Source of the DNA: Rhodospirillaceae bacterium
GTDB lineage: Bacteria > Pseudomonadota > Alphaproteobacteria > Rhodospirillales > UBA2165
DNA: 64,000 bases
Direction: 5' to 3'
NCBI GenBank assembly: GCA_018674495.1
Contig: JABHAA010000090.1
Span: 1-64,000 of the forward strand
The stretch's first letter is position 1. Every line of letters starts with the position of its first letter. Position numbers and translations under genes: made by a program. The notes beneath the pieces were generated by a model. The model ran no database searches, was not told the origin of the DNA, and saw nothing but the letters and a program-made list of their open reading frames with translations. This document shows, in pieces, positions 1-8,403 of this stretch.

Positions 1-129
1 GTCGCCGATCTCGCGGCGTTCGATCTTGATCACTTCGGCGCCGAGATCGGCCAGCAACTGGGTACACCAGGGCCCGGCCATAACCCGGGAGAGATCGAGA
101 ACGCGAATATCTGTTAACGGGCCTGCCAA
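1..129 (-). CDS. CaiB/BaiF family CoA-transferase, N-terminal fragment (cut by window edge)
   Basis: Only the first 43 codons lie in the window. The translation carries the family's N-terminal signature: [20 protein letters not shown] followed by LGAEVIKIE, the CoA-binding Rossmann start of class III CoA-transferases. I place the start at TTG (complement of 127-129) because GGGAG sits 7 bases upstream and the reading begins exactly where homology begins. It lies 40 bp downstream of the asparagine synthase on the same strand, so it may be the last gene read from that operon, but its function is metabolic and unrelated to glycan assembly. The substrate cannot be told from this piece. Confidence 0.75.
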   Translation of the reverse strand, partial: MAGPLTDIRVLDLSRVMAGPWCTQLLADLGAEVIKIERREIGD

Positions 130-169
130 GTGAATTCTCCCGGATACAAAGTTCTAAAGACCATCAATA

Positions 170-1939
170 CTACGCCGCCGCCAAAACATCGAACGCATCA
201 CCCTCGGCGGCAACGCCTTCCATATGGATCCGGTGCCAAACTGCATAGAAAAGCAAAACCCACGCGGCCTGGCCGTGATGGCGGGCCGCATTGCCTTGCA
301 GCCCGGCGAACAGATCAATAACGCGGCCCGGATCGCAAATTTCGGCTATGCAGTCCGTGCTGGCCACGGCTTCGCCGATGCGCCGCCCCTTGGCGCCGAT
401 CCATTCGGCCACCGGAACCGTAAAGCCGCGCTTAGGGGTAAAGGGCTCGGCTTCGGGCAGCGCCCCTTCCAGCCATTTGCGCAAAATATATTTGCCATGG
501 CCGCCCTTTACCTTCAGCCCGTCCGGCAAGGACATCGCCACCTCGGCCACCTCGGGATCAAGCATGGGTGTGCGTCCCTCGACCCCATGCGCCATCAGGC
601 AGCGGTCCAGTTTCGCCAACAAATCATTGGGTAGCCAATCGGCGCAATCCATGGCCTGCAAGGTTTGCAGTTTGCTGCGCCCCGGCAACGCTGCGGCTTC
701 CGATGCCGCCATCCTGGTACGCCAATCGCCCGAAGCCTCGCGCAACAGATCCAGCCCATCCAGGATACCGCGCCCACGCATCTTGCGCCCGCCAAGCCAC
801 CAGGGCCGGAGCGCCCGCCGGTAGCGGCCATAGCCGGCAAACATTTCGTCGCCGCCTTCGCCCGAAAGCACCACTTTCAGGCCATGGTCCCGGGCTGCCT
901 GGCCAAGCTTGTAGGTGGGCAGGATAGCATAATCGGCAACCGGATCATCGAAGGCGGCGGCCACCGATGGCAGCAGCGACCAGAAATCGTTTTCGGAAAA
1001 TTCCACCGCATGGAAATTGGCGCCGGCGGCGTCGGCAACATATTTTGCGTGGGCGCGCTCGTCGCGGGCGCCGGTGCCGAAAAATCCGGCCGTAAAAGCC
1101 TCCACGGGCCGCTCGTTCAAATCCCGCATACAGGCGAGGATGGCGGACGAATCCACACCGCCGGACAGGAACATGCCGTAGGGTACGTCGGAGCGTTGAT
1201 GCACCATGACGCTGTCCATCAACGCATCGCCAACCCGTTTGAGCGCATCCGCTTCCGACAAAGGCTGCGGCGCACCGGATGGCAGCGCATCCCGCCTGCC
1301 CCGACCCGTTACCCTGCCGGCCACCACCGTCAGGGTTTCACCGGGCAGAACGCGGCGGACGCCCTGGTAAATGGTTTCAGGCCCGCTGGTGAACTGCAAT
1401 TGCAGAAATTCATCGCGCGCCAACCCATTCAACTTCGGCGCGGTAATGCCGGCGGCGAACAGCGCCTTGGGCTCTGACGCGAAATACACACCCGCAGCAT
1501 CTTCCACATAATAGAGCGGCTTGATCCCGAACGGGTCCCTGGCCAGATAGGTACGCCCGGCGTCCGATTCTATGGCGGCGATGGCGTACATACCGCGAAG
1601 CGTTGCGCTAAACTCAGGCCCGTGGCGCACCAGCAACGGCAACGCCACCTCGCAGTCGGACTTGGTCTGGAATTCACCCGCGCCGATTTCCTCGCGCAAT
1701 TCGACGAAATTATAAATCTCACCATTGGCGATGAGGACGTTGCCGGCGGCGTCCCTTAAAGGCTGGTCGCCGGTTTCAAGATCGATGATGGCCAGTCTTG
1801 TATGCGCCAGTCCCTGCCCGGCATCGACAAACCGGCCGCTGCCGTCCGGCCCCCGGTGGGCCAGCGCGGCGGCCAGACGGTCCAGAATATCGGGATCGGC
1901 GTCCCCGGATTTCATTATGACGCCGGCAATTCCGCACAT
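170..1939 (-). CDS. asnB: asparagine synthase (glutamine-hydrolysing) / AsnB-type amidotransferase
   Basis: The 589-residue protein starts MCGIAG, so Cys2 after Met removal is the N-terminal nucleophile of a class II glutamine amidotransferase. The glutaminase domain fills about residues 2-200 (ANGEIYN, FGIKPLYY). The synthetase domain follows, with the ATP-pyrophosphatase loop SGGVDSS at 259-265 and SGEGGDEMFAGY later on. Ammonia from glutamine is passed to an adenylated carboxylate, classically aspartate. Paralogues inside polysaccharide clusters often amidate a sugar acid instead. Its place one base after a glycosyltransferase favours that second role, but the sequence does not decide between them. 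Confidence 0.9.
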   Translation of the reverse strand: MCGIAGVIMKSGDADPDILDRLAAALAHRGPDGSGRFVDAGQGLAHTRLAIIDLETGDQPLRDAAGNVLIANGEIYNFVELREEIGAGEFQTKSDCEVALPLLVRHGPEFSATLRGMYAIAAIESDAGRTYLARDPFGIKPLYYVEDAAGVYFASEPKALFAAGITAPKLNGLARDEFLQLQFTSGPETIYQGVRRVLPGETLTVVAGRVTGRGRRDALPSGAPQPLSEADALKRVGDALMDSVMVHQRSDVPYGMFLSGGVDSSAILACMRDLNERPVEAFTAGFFGTGARDERAHAKYVADAAGANFHAVEFSENDFWSLLPSVAAAFDDPVADYAILPTYKLGQAARDHGLKVVLSGEGGDEMFAGYGRYRRALRPWWLGGRKMRGRGILDGLDLLREASGDWRTRMAASEAAALPGRSKLQTLQAMDCADWLPNDLLAKLDRCLMAHGVEGRTPMLDPEVAEVAMSLPDGLKVKGGHGKYILRKWLEGALPEAEPFTPKRGFTVPVAEWIGAKGRRIGEAVASTDCIAEICDPGRVIDLFAGLQGNAARHHGQAAWVLLFYAVWHRIHMEGVAAEGDAFDVLAAA

Positions 1940-1940
1940 A

Positions 1941-2963
1941 TCAGCTCAACAATTGCTCAAAGAATTTGATGTATTTGTCGACCACGATCGGCTCGGTAAA
2001 TTCGGCCTCATATTGATCGTATCCATTTTCTACAATGGTTTTGTGCAGTTCCTCGTCACTGATCAAGCGCTTGATGAAATTGGCCAGGCTGACGAAATCA
2101 TCCACCGGGAACAAGATGCCGTTGCTGCCCTGCTGGATCAATGTGCCCGGGCCGATACTGTCGGCGGCGATCACCGGCACGCCTTGCGCCCAGGCTTCGA
2201 TCACCACATTGCCCAAGGGCTCGTGGCGGGACGGGCAGATGAAGATATCGGCCGCCGCAAACAAAGCCTCGGCATCATCGCGCCAGCCCAGGAAGCGGAC
2301 CCTTGGCTTGATGCCCAGCACCTCGGCCTCTTGTTCCAGTTGCTTGCGCAACGGCCCCTCGCCGGCGATCCAGACATAAACATTGGGCACCCGGGCGACC
2401 GCCTTCAAAAGCACGTCGAAGGCCTTGTTTTCGTGCAGCCGCCCCAAAGCTAGAATAAGCGGCGCCGTATCGGGGGTATAGAACTCGGCCCGCTTGACCG
2501 GCTGGGCGCGGCCGCCGCCGACAAAATTGGGCAGGTAGTGCACCCGCTCCCGGTCCCAGCCGCTATTGACCAGATAATCGGCGATCTCGGATGTGTTGGC
2601 GATCAGGTGATCGCAGTTGCGGTAATATTTGACGTTATAAAATCCGCCCAGCCGGCCCACATGGGTAAAGTCGCCTTGCGGGCAAAAACTGGTGGCCCGA
2701 TTCATCCAGCTCAGCACGATATCGGGCTGGTATTCCTTGATCTGGCGTTTGAGGCCGAAGCGCGTGGCGATATCCAGCTTACCGCCGAAGCCCATCTCAA
2801 CCGGCGCGATACCGGCGGACTTAAGCACCTTGGCGCGGCCTTCATGGGGGCGCATCACGACCCGCTGGTTCACGCCAGCGCGCTGGAAGGCCACCGAAAG
2901 CCGGGTAAAAAAGGCTTCCGCGCCGCCATATTCCGCGCCCGCCATCGCTTGCAGGATTTTCAT
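1941..2963 (-). CDS. glycosyltransferase family 4 (GT-B fold)
   Basis: This 340-residue protein starts MKILQAMAGAEYGGAEAFF, a typical GT4 N-terminus with a glycine-rich GGAE acceptor-site loop. The C-terminal half has the glycosyl transferases group 1 domain: LILALGRLHENKAFDVLLKA, WIAGEGPL, and the nucleotide-sugar motif CPSRHEPLGNVVIEAWAQG with its conserved EPLGxxxxE glutamates. An in-frame ATG 48 bases further upstream exists, but I chose 2963 because it overlaps the previous stop as TAATG and homology begins there. Cytoplasmic or membrane-associated; it would add one sugar to a lipid-linked or LPS-core acceptor. Donor and acceptor are unknown. Confidence 0.87.
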   Translation of the reverse strand: MKILQAMAGAEYGGAEAFFTRLSVAFQRAGVNQRVVMRPHEGRAKVLKSAGIAPVEMGFGGKLDIATRFGLKRQIKEYQPDIVLSWMNRATSFCPQGDFTHVGRLGGFYNVKYYRNCDHLIANTSEIADYLVNSGWDRERVHYLPNFVGGGRAQPVKRAEFYTPDTAPLILALGRLHENKAFDVLLKAVARVPNVYVWIAGEGPLRKQLEQEAEVLGIKPRVRFLGWRDDAEALFAAADIFICPSRHEPLGNVVIEAWAQGVPVIAADSIGPGTLIQQGSNGILFPVDDFVSLANFIKRLISDEELHKTIVENGYDQYEAEFTEPIVVDKYIKFFEQLLS

Positions 2964-4000
2964 TACGGGATCAACCTTTCGAAGGACCGGGCGGCGTCCG
3001 CCCATCCCCACTTGCTTTGTTCTTCAAGCGCCGTCTCGTGATAGCGGCGCCATGTTTCATCGTCGTTCAACAATTTCACCGCAGCGGCGGCGAAGGCCTG
3101 ATCGTCGCCGGCGATGGTGCCTGTTTGGCCATCGATAACCCGTTCGACCACCGATCCAATGCGCTGCACAACCGCCGGAACACCGGCGGCCTGCGCTTCA
3201 CCGACCGCTAGGCAAAAGGTTTCGTTGATGTCGCCCCGATAGAGCATGACCCGGGCGCTCGCGAACTCCTCCACCAGCCTCTCTTTCGCCACCGGTGCAT
3301 TCAGAACCACGCCCTCATGCCGCATCGAGCGGGCATGTTCAAGAACTTGCTCCATCTCGGCCGCTTTTTCCGCGCCCACGGAACCATAGGTCGCGGCGCC
3401 GCAAAAGAGATGTAGCTCCGCATCCGGGACATTGGGGCGGATGTGATCGCGCCACAAGTCCAGCAGCCAATCCAACGAACGCAAGGGGTTAGACGTGAAT
3501 ATGGCGCGCCGGGGCGGCGGCTCGTCCGCTGCGCCCACATCCGAAAACGGCGGCGCGATGCCGTAAGGAATGACCACCCGCATCCCGGACGGCGCCAACG
3601 CCGGATAGGTGGTCGCATGATAATCGCCGATGAAGATGATCGCCGGCTTGATCCGCCACAGCTTGGAAAGATAGCGCCATTTCATCAAGTAGCGCGCCGG
3701 ATTATGGATCCAGAACACCGTGCGCCTTGCATCCGGCATCAAGCCCAGCAACTTGTCGCCCCGGTTGGCAATATAGAGATCGATACTTTCCGGCAATCCG
3801 TCCGCCAGCGGCGCCCATTCGACGCCGTCGATAACGCGGTGCGCCGCGCACATATTGCGCACGTAAACTTCGTGGCCACGCTCCGCCAAGGCCCGGGTTA
3901 GATTGACGATGGCGCTTTCAACCCCGCCCAAAGGGCCCTTGGACGGGCTTTCGCCGTCAAATTCGATGCCGTTATCGGCAAGAACGATGCGCGCGCCCAT
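2963..4000 (-). CDS. glycosyltransferase family 4-like protein
   Basis: The 345-residue product begins MGARIVLADNGIEFDGESP and soon shows LGGVESAIVNLTRALAERGH, the GT4 N-terminal acceptor loop. A C-terminal group 1 domain contains the region around CLAVGEAQAAGVPAVVQRIG. It is a paralogue of the gene at 5734-6780: both open with a short DNGI/DDSI-AFDG segment and an LGG(V/A)E loop. The start at 4000 overlaps the upstream GT2 stop as TGATG, so the two are translationally coupled; a longer upstream reading would run back inside that gene. The sugar specificity cannot be read from sequence. Confidence 0.82.
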   Translation of the reverse strand: MGARIVLADNGIEFDGESPSKGPLGGVESAIVNLTRALAERGHEVYVRNMCAAHRVIDGVEWAPLADGLPESIDLYIANRGDKLLGLMPDARRTVFWIHNPARYLMKWRYLSKLWRIKPAIIFIGDYHATTYPALAPSGMRVVIPYGIAPPFSDVGAADEPPPRRAIFTSNPLRSLDWLLDLWRDHIRPNVPDAELHLFCGAATYGSVGAEKAAEMEQVLEHARSMRHEGVVLNAPVAKERLVEEFASARVMLYRGDINETFCLAVGEAQAAGVPAVVQRIGSVVERVIDGQTGTIAGDDQAFAAAAVKLLNDDETWRRYHETALEEQSKWGWADAARSFERLIP

Positions 4001-4755
4001 CAGTCGTCTTCGAGTTTGGCTTTGATGTGGGAGATTATCGGGTAGAGACCGGCGAACAAGGCGATCAGCAAACCGTAGCCGCCCTCCCGGTATCCCTTGC
4101 GCCCGATATAGCATTTGATAAAGCGCGAAAACAGCCGCCGCACATTGTTGGCGGTGCTGCCGATCTCGCCGGTTTCGCGCATGTCCCTGGCCCGCGCCGA
4201 GGAATAATTATCAAGCCGGCGGATCATGTCAGAGACGCCTCGGTCCACATAGTGATTGACCCGGTTTTTGAGCATCGGGCCCTTGGCGCCGGACCATTTA
4301 AGCCGTGGGTGAACCCGTTGCCGGCCCCAAGTTTTGACGCCTTTGCGAAACAGCCCCGGATAGGCCGCCTTGCCGTAGGACGCGCCCCAGCCATAGCGCA
4401 CGCGGCGCTCGCCAATGAAATTATCCACCAGTATTTCGTGCCAATCGCTGCCCGAATTTTCAATCACTTGGCGGATTTCGGCGGCCAGCGCTTCGGTCAC
4501 ATGCTCATCGGCATCCACTTCCAAAATCCATTCGCCGTCGCAGGCTTGGATGGCCGCGTTGCGGCGATCGCCTTCGATATCCCAGGCGCCCTCGATGATC
4601 TTGGCGCCGAAGCGTTCGGCAATGGCGCGCGATCCATCGGTGCAACGGTCCATGACGACGACGATCTGATCGGCAAAGGCGACGTGTTCGAGGCACGCAG
4701 CCAGGCGCGCTTCTTCGTTGCGGATGGAGGTCACGGCGGAAAGGCGGATGCTCAT
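4000..4755 (-). CDS. glycosyltransferase family 2 (WaaE/KdtX-like)
   Basis: A GT-A glycosyltransferase of 251 residues. The N-terminus SAVTSIRNEEARLAACLEHV and the nearby VVVMDRCTDGS match GT2 nucleotide-binding strands, and LEVDADEHVT is the metal-binding DxD region. The short size and the order of motifs resemble the LPS-core beta-1,4-glucosyltransferase subfamily (WaaE/KdtX), although the exact linkage is inference. A hydrophobic stretch near the C-terminus (GLLIALFAGLYPII) suggests membrane association. It is coupled to both neighbours: its start overlaps the GT9 stop as ATGA and its stop overlaps the next GT4 start. Confidence 0.87.
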   Translation of the reverse strand: MSIRLSAVTSIRNEEARLAACLEHVAFADQIVVVMDRCTDGSRAIAERFGAKIIEGAWDIEGDRRNAAIQACDGEWILEVDADEHVTEALAAEIRQVIENSGSDWHEILVDNFIGERRVRYGWGASYGKAAYPGLFRKGVKTWGRQRVHPRLKWSGAKGPMLKNRVNHYVDRGVSDMIRRLDNYSSARARDMRETGEIGSTANNVRRLFSRFIKCYIGRKGYREGGYGLLIALFAGLYPIISHIKAKLEDD

Positions 4756-5711
4756 TCGGCGGCGTCCCGGCAGCGGTGCCAGAGATCGCGGGCGCCGGTC
4801 TCGGCCATATCGACGCTCAGGCTGTCCATCAGCGATTCCGAGGTCCGATGGTCAAACTCGTCGGGGAATATTTCGGCGTAGGGCACTTTGGTGCGGACAA
4901 TGCCCGTATGGGTTCCCCACGGCGCATAAAGAGATTCCAGGGTCGGGCCGAACAGGCCCAAAGTCGGCACCCCGGACGCCGCCGCCAGATGCATCAGGCC
5001 GGAATCATTGCCCACGTAAAATCCACAGCGCGCTAGGCAGGCATAGGCGGTCAGCAAATCCAGCTTGCCCACCAGATCGATGCGCCGTTCATCGGGAATA
5101 CCGCTGATCAGGCGGAGCGCCATGGGCCGCTCGTCATCACGGCCGAAGACGGCGACGCGGGCGCCGGGCAATATACCATCATCGGCTGTCAGACGTTTGA
5201 TCAGCGCCGCGAAATTTTCCGGGCGCCAGGTTTTGGCGCGCCAGTTCGCCGTTGGCCCCACCGCCAGCACCGGCCCGCCGTCTGGAATGGCGGCGCGCGC
5301 AAAGTCCACATGTTTATCGGCAGTCCACAATTTCGGCGCCGGCGTCTGTTCCAAATCCAGCACCCGGGTCATGCGCTCAACCCGGCGCTGGTCGGAGCCG
5401 TCCCGGGACATGCCGCGCCGCTGACGCCTTGCCAAAAGATAAGTCACCGGCGCGTTCCGAAGATCGATAACCAGATCCCAAAAGCGGGGCACGCACAAAA
5501 GCCACAGGCGCAACCAATGCAGCGACCACAGCATTTTATCGAGGACGATAATTCGCTCTAATCCGGGCACCGCCTCAAATAACGGCGCCGCCGCCGGACC
5601 GCAGGCCACGGTGACCTGTACATCGGCGTTATTTTCGATCACCCGGTGCAATAGACCGGTCGATAATATCGCGTCGCCGACCCGCGTGGATGTGACAAAT
5701 AAAAGCTTCAT
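4752..5711 (-). CDS. glycosyltransferase family 9 (heptosyltransferase-like)
   Basis: The 319-residue protein begins MKLLFVTSTRVGDAILSTG, the hallmark GT9 opening in which GDxxxxTP/TG contacts the acceptor. The C-terminal half holds VGNDSGLMHLAAASGVPTLG followed by LFGPT, the ADP-heptose-binding signature of WaaC/WaaF/WaaQ relatives. It would transfer a heptose or similar sugar onto an LPS core on the cytoplasmic face. The start at 5711 agrees with the family; an ATG at 5753 would add 14 atypical residues overlapping the upstream gene. It is the best evidence that the cluster builds LPS core or a related surface glycan. Confidence 0.88.
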   Translation of the reverse strand: MKLLFVTSTRVGDAILSTGLLHRVIENNADVQVTVACGPAAAPLFEAVPGLERIIVLDKMLWSLHWLRLWLLCVPRFWDLVIDLRNAPVTYLLARRQRRGMSRDGSDQRRVERMTRVLDLEQTPAPKLWTADKHVDFARAAIPDGGPVLAVGPTANWRAKTWRPENFAALIKRLTADDGILPGARVAVFGRDDERPMALRLISGIPDERRIDLVGKLDLLTAYACLARCGFYVGNDSGLMHLAAASGVPTLGLFGPTLESLYAPWGTHTGIVRTKVPYAEIFPDEFDHRTSESLMDSLSVDMAETGARDLWHRCRDAAE

Positions 5712-5733
5712 GCCGTAAATTCTGGTTCCAAAT

Positions 5734-6780
5734 CTAAGTCCAAAGCGCTTCAAATTCTATAGCCGCAGCGTCCCACCCGCGTGCGCTCCGCGCGCCGCCG
5801 CCAGCCTGGCTTAAACTTTGATACATTTCCGATCCCGGTTCCAGCAATCCTTGGGTCAAATTTACAAACGCGTCATCGTCGGGCGCCAGGTACCCGGTGC
5901 GGCCGTTTTCGATCCGCTCCAACAGGGCCGGGCTGGCGCCTTCGGGCGCGCGCAGGATTGCCGGCGCTCCCGCCGCCTGACTTTCGGCCAGGGTTGAGGC
6001 GTAACTCTCCCCCTTGATGGCAGGATAAAGATGCACGGCGGCTTCCCGGTAGGCCGTAGCCATGCCCGGATCGGGCTCCGGCATGCGCACTTCGGCGCCG
6101 GCGTCCGCTGCGGCGCGCACCGCCTCCAGGACGGGCTGCAGCCGTTGATCGACGTTGCCGCCGTCCAGGCCGCGCCACAAGCCGGCGGAATAAATACGTA
6201 ATATGGCGTTCGGCCGTTTGGGATGGATACGCTCCGACCAAAGCGCCACCATTTCGGCCAGGCCGTGCAACGGGTGTGTGGTCACCACGGCGATGGGCTG
6301 GGGGGATTGCAGGTCCGGCCCCTCGCCGCCCAGAAAGACCGCGCCGACGCCGGGTTGGATCACCGATTGGCGCAATTCGGACCAGCCTTTGAGAGCCGCC
6401 CGGTGTGCCGCTCCGGTCAATACCAGCGCCGGATTATGGCGCTTCAGAATGCGGCGGCTGGCGGGCTGGTCGAGCAATTTCGGGCCATCCCAGAGCCAGA
6501 GGCAGCGATGCTCCGCATCTTCCACTTCATCCAGCAGGGCCGGTTTCCGAAACGCGATCAGCACATCGGTATCGGGTGGGCGCGGCGCGCTCAAGGGCAG
6601 CCAGTCAACGGCATCGATTTGAACCTGATCGCTGCATTGATTGATGGCGGTTACCCAATGGCCGCGCGCCGCCAAGGCCGCCGCCAGCCGCACGAACGCC
6701 TTCTCCGCCCCGCCAAGGGCGCGGGCGTCGGGAGAGGCGCCATCGAAGGCAATGGAATCATCAATCATGGTGATGTTCAT
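5734..6780 (-). CDS. glycosyltransferase family 4-like protein, first gene of the glycan operon
   Basis: This 348-residue protein opens MNITMIDDSIAFDGASPDA and has the LGGAEKAFVRLAAALAARGH acceptor loop, matching the paralogue at 2963-4000. The C-terminal part has STLAESQAAGAPAILRAPEG, equivalent to the conserved Glu-containing donor loop of GT4 enzymes. It lies first in the minus-strand glycan operon, separated by 88 bp from the divergent ygfZ-like gene, so the operon promoter should be in 6781-6868. The next gene starts 22 bases after its stop. Its substrate is unknown. Confidence 0.8.
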   Translation of the reverse strand: MNITMIDDSIAFDGASPDARALGGAEKAFVRLAAALAARGHWVTAINQCSDQVQIDAVDWLPLSAPRPPDTDVLIAFRKPALLDEVEDAEHRCLWLWDGPKLLDQPASRRILKRHNPALVLTGAAHRAALKGWSELRQSVIQPGVGAVFLGGEGPDLQSPQPIAVVTTHPLHGLAEMVALWSERIHPKRPNAILRIYSAGLWRGLDGGNVDQRLQPVLEAVRAAADAGAEVRMPEPDPGMATAYREAAVHLYPAIKGESYASTLAESQAAGAPAILRAPEGASPALLERIENGRTGYLAPDDDAFVNLTQGLLEPGSEMYQSLSQAGGGARSARGWDAAAIEFEALWT

Positions 6781-6868
6781 GGCGGCTGTTTACACGGCAC
6801 CGAAGGATAAGCAAACAACGTCGATGAGGGGAATTGTACCGCAGCGCTCGGAGGCTATATACTTAGGC

Positions 6869-7759
6869 ATGAGCAAAACTGAATATAGCCGCCTTGAAAA
6901 CCGCGCTGTGATCGCAGTGACGGGTGAGGACGCCGCCGAATTCCTGCAAGGATTGGTGTCCAACGATATCTTAGCTGTTGGCCCGAACCGCGCTCTCTAT
7001 GCCGCCCTGTTGACGCCCCAGGGTAAATTTCTGTTCGATTTCTTTGTCGCCGAAATCGGCGATCAATTGCATCTGGACTGTGAAGCCGCGCGCGCTGATG
7101 ATTTTATAAAGCGCCTGACCATGTTCAAATTGCGCGCCAAGGTCACCATGGCGATGACCGAGTTTACCGTCGCCGCTGCCTTTGGCGCCGATGTGCACAC
7201 TGCCTTTGGGCTCGGAACAGAGCCGGGCGCCTCGGGCCTCTTCGACGGCGGCGTCGCCTACACCGATCCGCGTCTGGCCGCGATGGGCGTGCGCGTGGTC
7301 CTTGCGCCCGGTAGCGTTATCGAGCTACCCGCCGCCGAGCCCGGTGCCTACGATACTTTGCGCCTTTCGCTTGGCCTCCCCGACGGCAGCCGCGATATGG
7401 ATATCGACAAATCGACCCTGCTGGAATGCGGCTTCGAAGAATTGCACGGTGTCGATTTCGACAAGGGCTGCTACATGGGCCAGGAATTGACGGCGCGCAC
7501 CAAATACAGAGGCCTGGTGAAGCGCCGCCTGTTCCCGGTGAAGATTGACGGGCCCTTGCCCGAACCCGGCGCGGCCATCGACTTCAACGGCGCCGATGCG
7601 GGCACCATCAAATCCGGCGCCGGCGATCAGGCCATCGCGCTACTGCGCCTGCAAGTAGTCGAGGACGCCCGCGCCGCCGGCGGGGCCCTCACCTCGGGCG
7701 CGACCAAAATCACCCCCATCCGGCCGGCCTGGATGCAGGCAACCCCGCCGGAATCATGA
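6869..7759 (+). CDS. ygfZ: YgfZ/GcvT-domain folate-binding protein
   Basis: The 296-residue product contains the family signature KGCYMGQELTARTKYRG, in which the K-G-C-Y-x-G-Q-E motif defines the YgfZ branch of GcvT-like proteins. An N-terminal tetrahydrofolate-binding GcvT-type domain (VSNDIL, ALLTPQGKFLFDFF) fills most of the chain. YgfZ proteins support repair or assembly of certain iron-sulfur enzymes such as MiaB. The start at 6869 is chosen because homology begins at MSKTEYSRLENRAVIAV; upstream in-frame sequence is the antisense of the divergent glycosyltransferase. Its stop overlaps the next gene as ATGA. Confidence 0.9.
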   Translation: MSKTEYSRLENRAVIAVTGEDAAEFLQGLVSNDILAVGPNRALYAALLTPQGKFLFDFFVAEIGDQLHLDCEAARADDFIKRLTMFKLRAKVTMAMTEFTVAAAFGADVHTAFGLGTEPGASGLFDGGVAYTDPRLAAMGVRVVLAPGSVIELPAAEPGAYDTLRLSLGLPDGSRDMDIDKSTLLECGFEELHGVDFDKGCYMGQELTARTKYRGLVKRRLFPVKIDGPLPEPGAAIDFNGADAGTIKSGAGDQAIALLRLQVVEDARAAGGALTSGATKITPIRPAWMQATPPES

Positions 7760-8403
7760 GCGAAGAGAAGCTCTCCTACGACCGCTCGCTGCTCGATCCG
7801 GTGGCCGAGACCTTCGGGCGCTCCTACAAGGCCTATGGGCCGGTGCACAAGGCGCTGGCCTGGGTCGATGCGGACCGCATGCTGCGCCGCTTCCAGATAT
7901 TCGCCGGGCTGATCGCGCACCTGGGCGAGGACCAGCCGATTTCGGTCAACGATCTCGGCTGCGGATACGGCCCTATGTTCGATACATTCGGCGATCTGCC
8001 GGCCCTCAAAAATGGCCGCTACTACGGCTATGACATAAGCCTAGAAATGATCAAAGCCGCGCGCGCCCGCATCGATGATCCGAGGGCCACATTCCAGGTC
8101 GGCCACAGCGCCTCGAAAGAGGCGGATTATTCTTTTGTTTCAGGCACTTACAATATGAAAATGTATGCTTCCGACGCCGATTGGCAGGCCATGGTCGAGG
8201 AAAGCCTGATCCATTTGTTTTCCATGAGCCGCATCGGCCTCGGCTTCAATATGCTAAGCGTGCACAACCCGAACCGGGAGCCGACGCTGTATTACGGCGA
8301 TCCCGAACATTACCTGCAATTCTGCCAGCGCCATCTGAGCCTGAATTCCCGCCTGGTCGAGCTGCTTAGTCCCAGAGAATTCGTCATCTTCGCCATGCGC
8401 TAA
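7756..8403 (+). CDS. class I SAM-dependent methyltransferase
   Basis: A 215-residue protein with the SAM-binding motif I in VNDLGCGYGPMFDTF, an acidic motif II at YGYDISLEMIKAAR and a motif IV-like region near FVSGTYNMKM. Its start overlaps the stop of the ygfZ-like gene (ATGA), so the two are translated together. The stop overlaps the convergent amidohydrolase by 4 bp. Many such small methyltransferases act on unknown small molecules or proteins; there is no substrate-specific motif that I recognise. Confidence 0.82.
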   Translation: MSEEKLSYDRSLLDPVAETFGRSYKAYGPVHKALAWVDADRMLRRFQIFAGLIAHLGEDQPISVNDLGCGYGPMFDTFGDLPALKNGRYYGYDISLEMIKAARARIDDPRATFQVGHSASKEADYSFVSGTYNMKMYASDADWQAMVEESLIHLFSMSRIGLGFNMLSVHNPNREPTLYYGDPEHYLQFCQRHLSLNSRLVELLSPREFVIFAMR

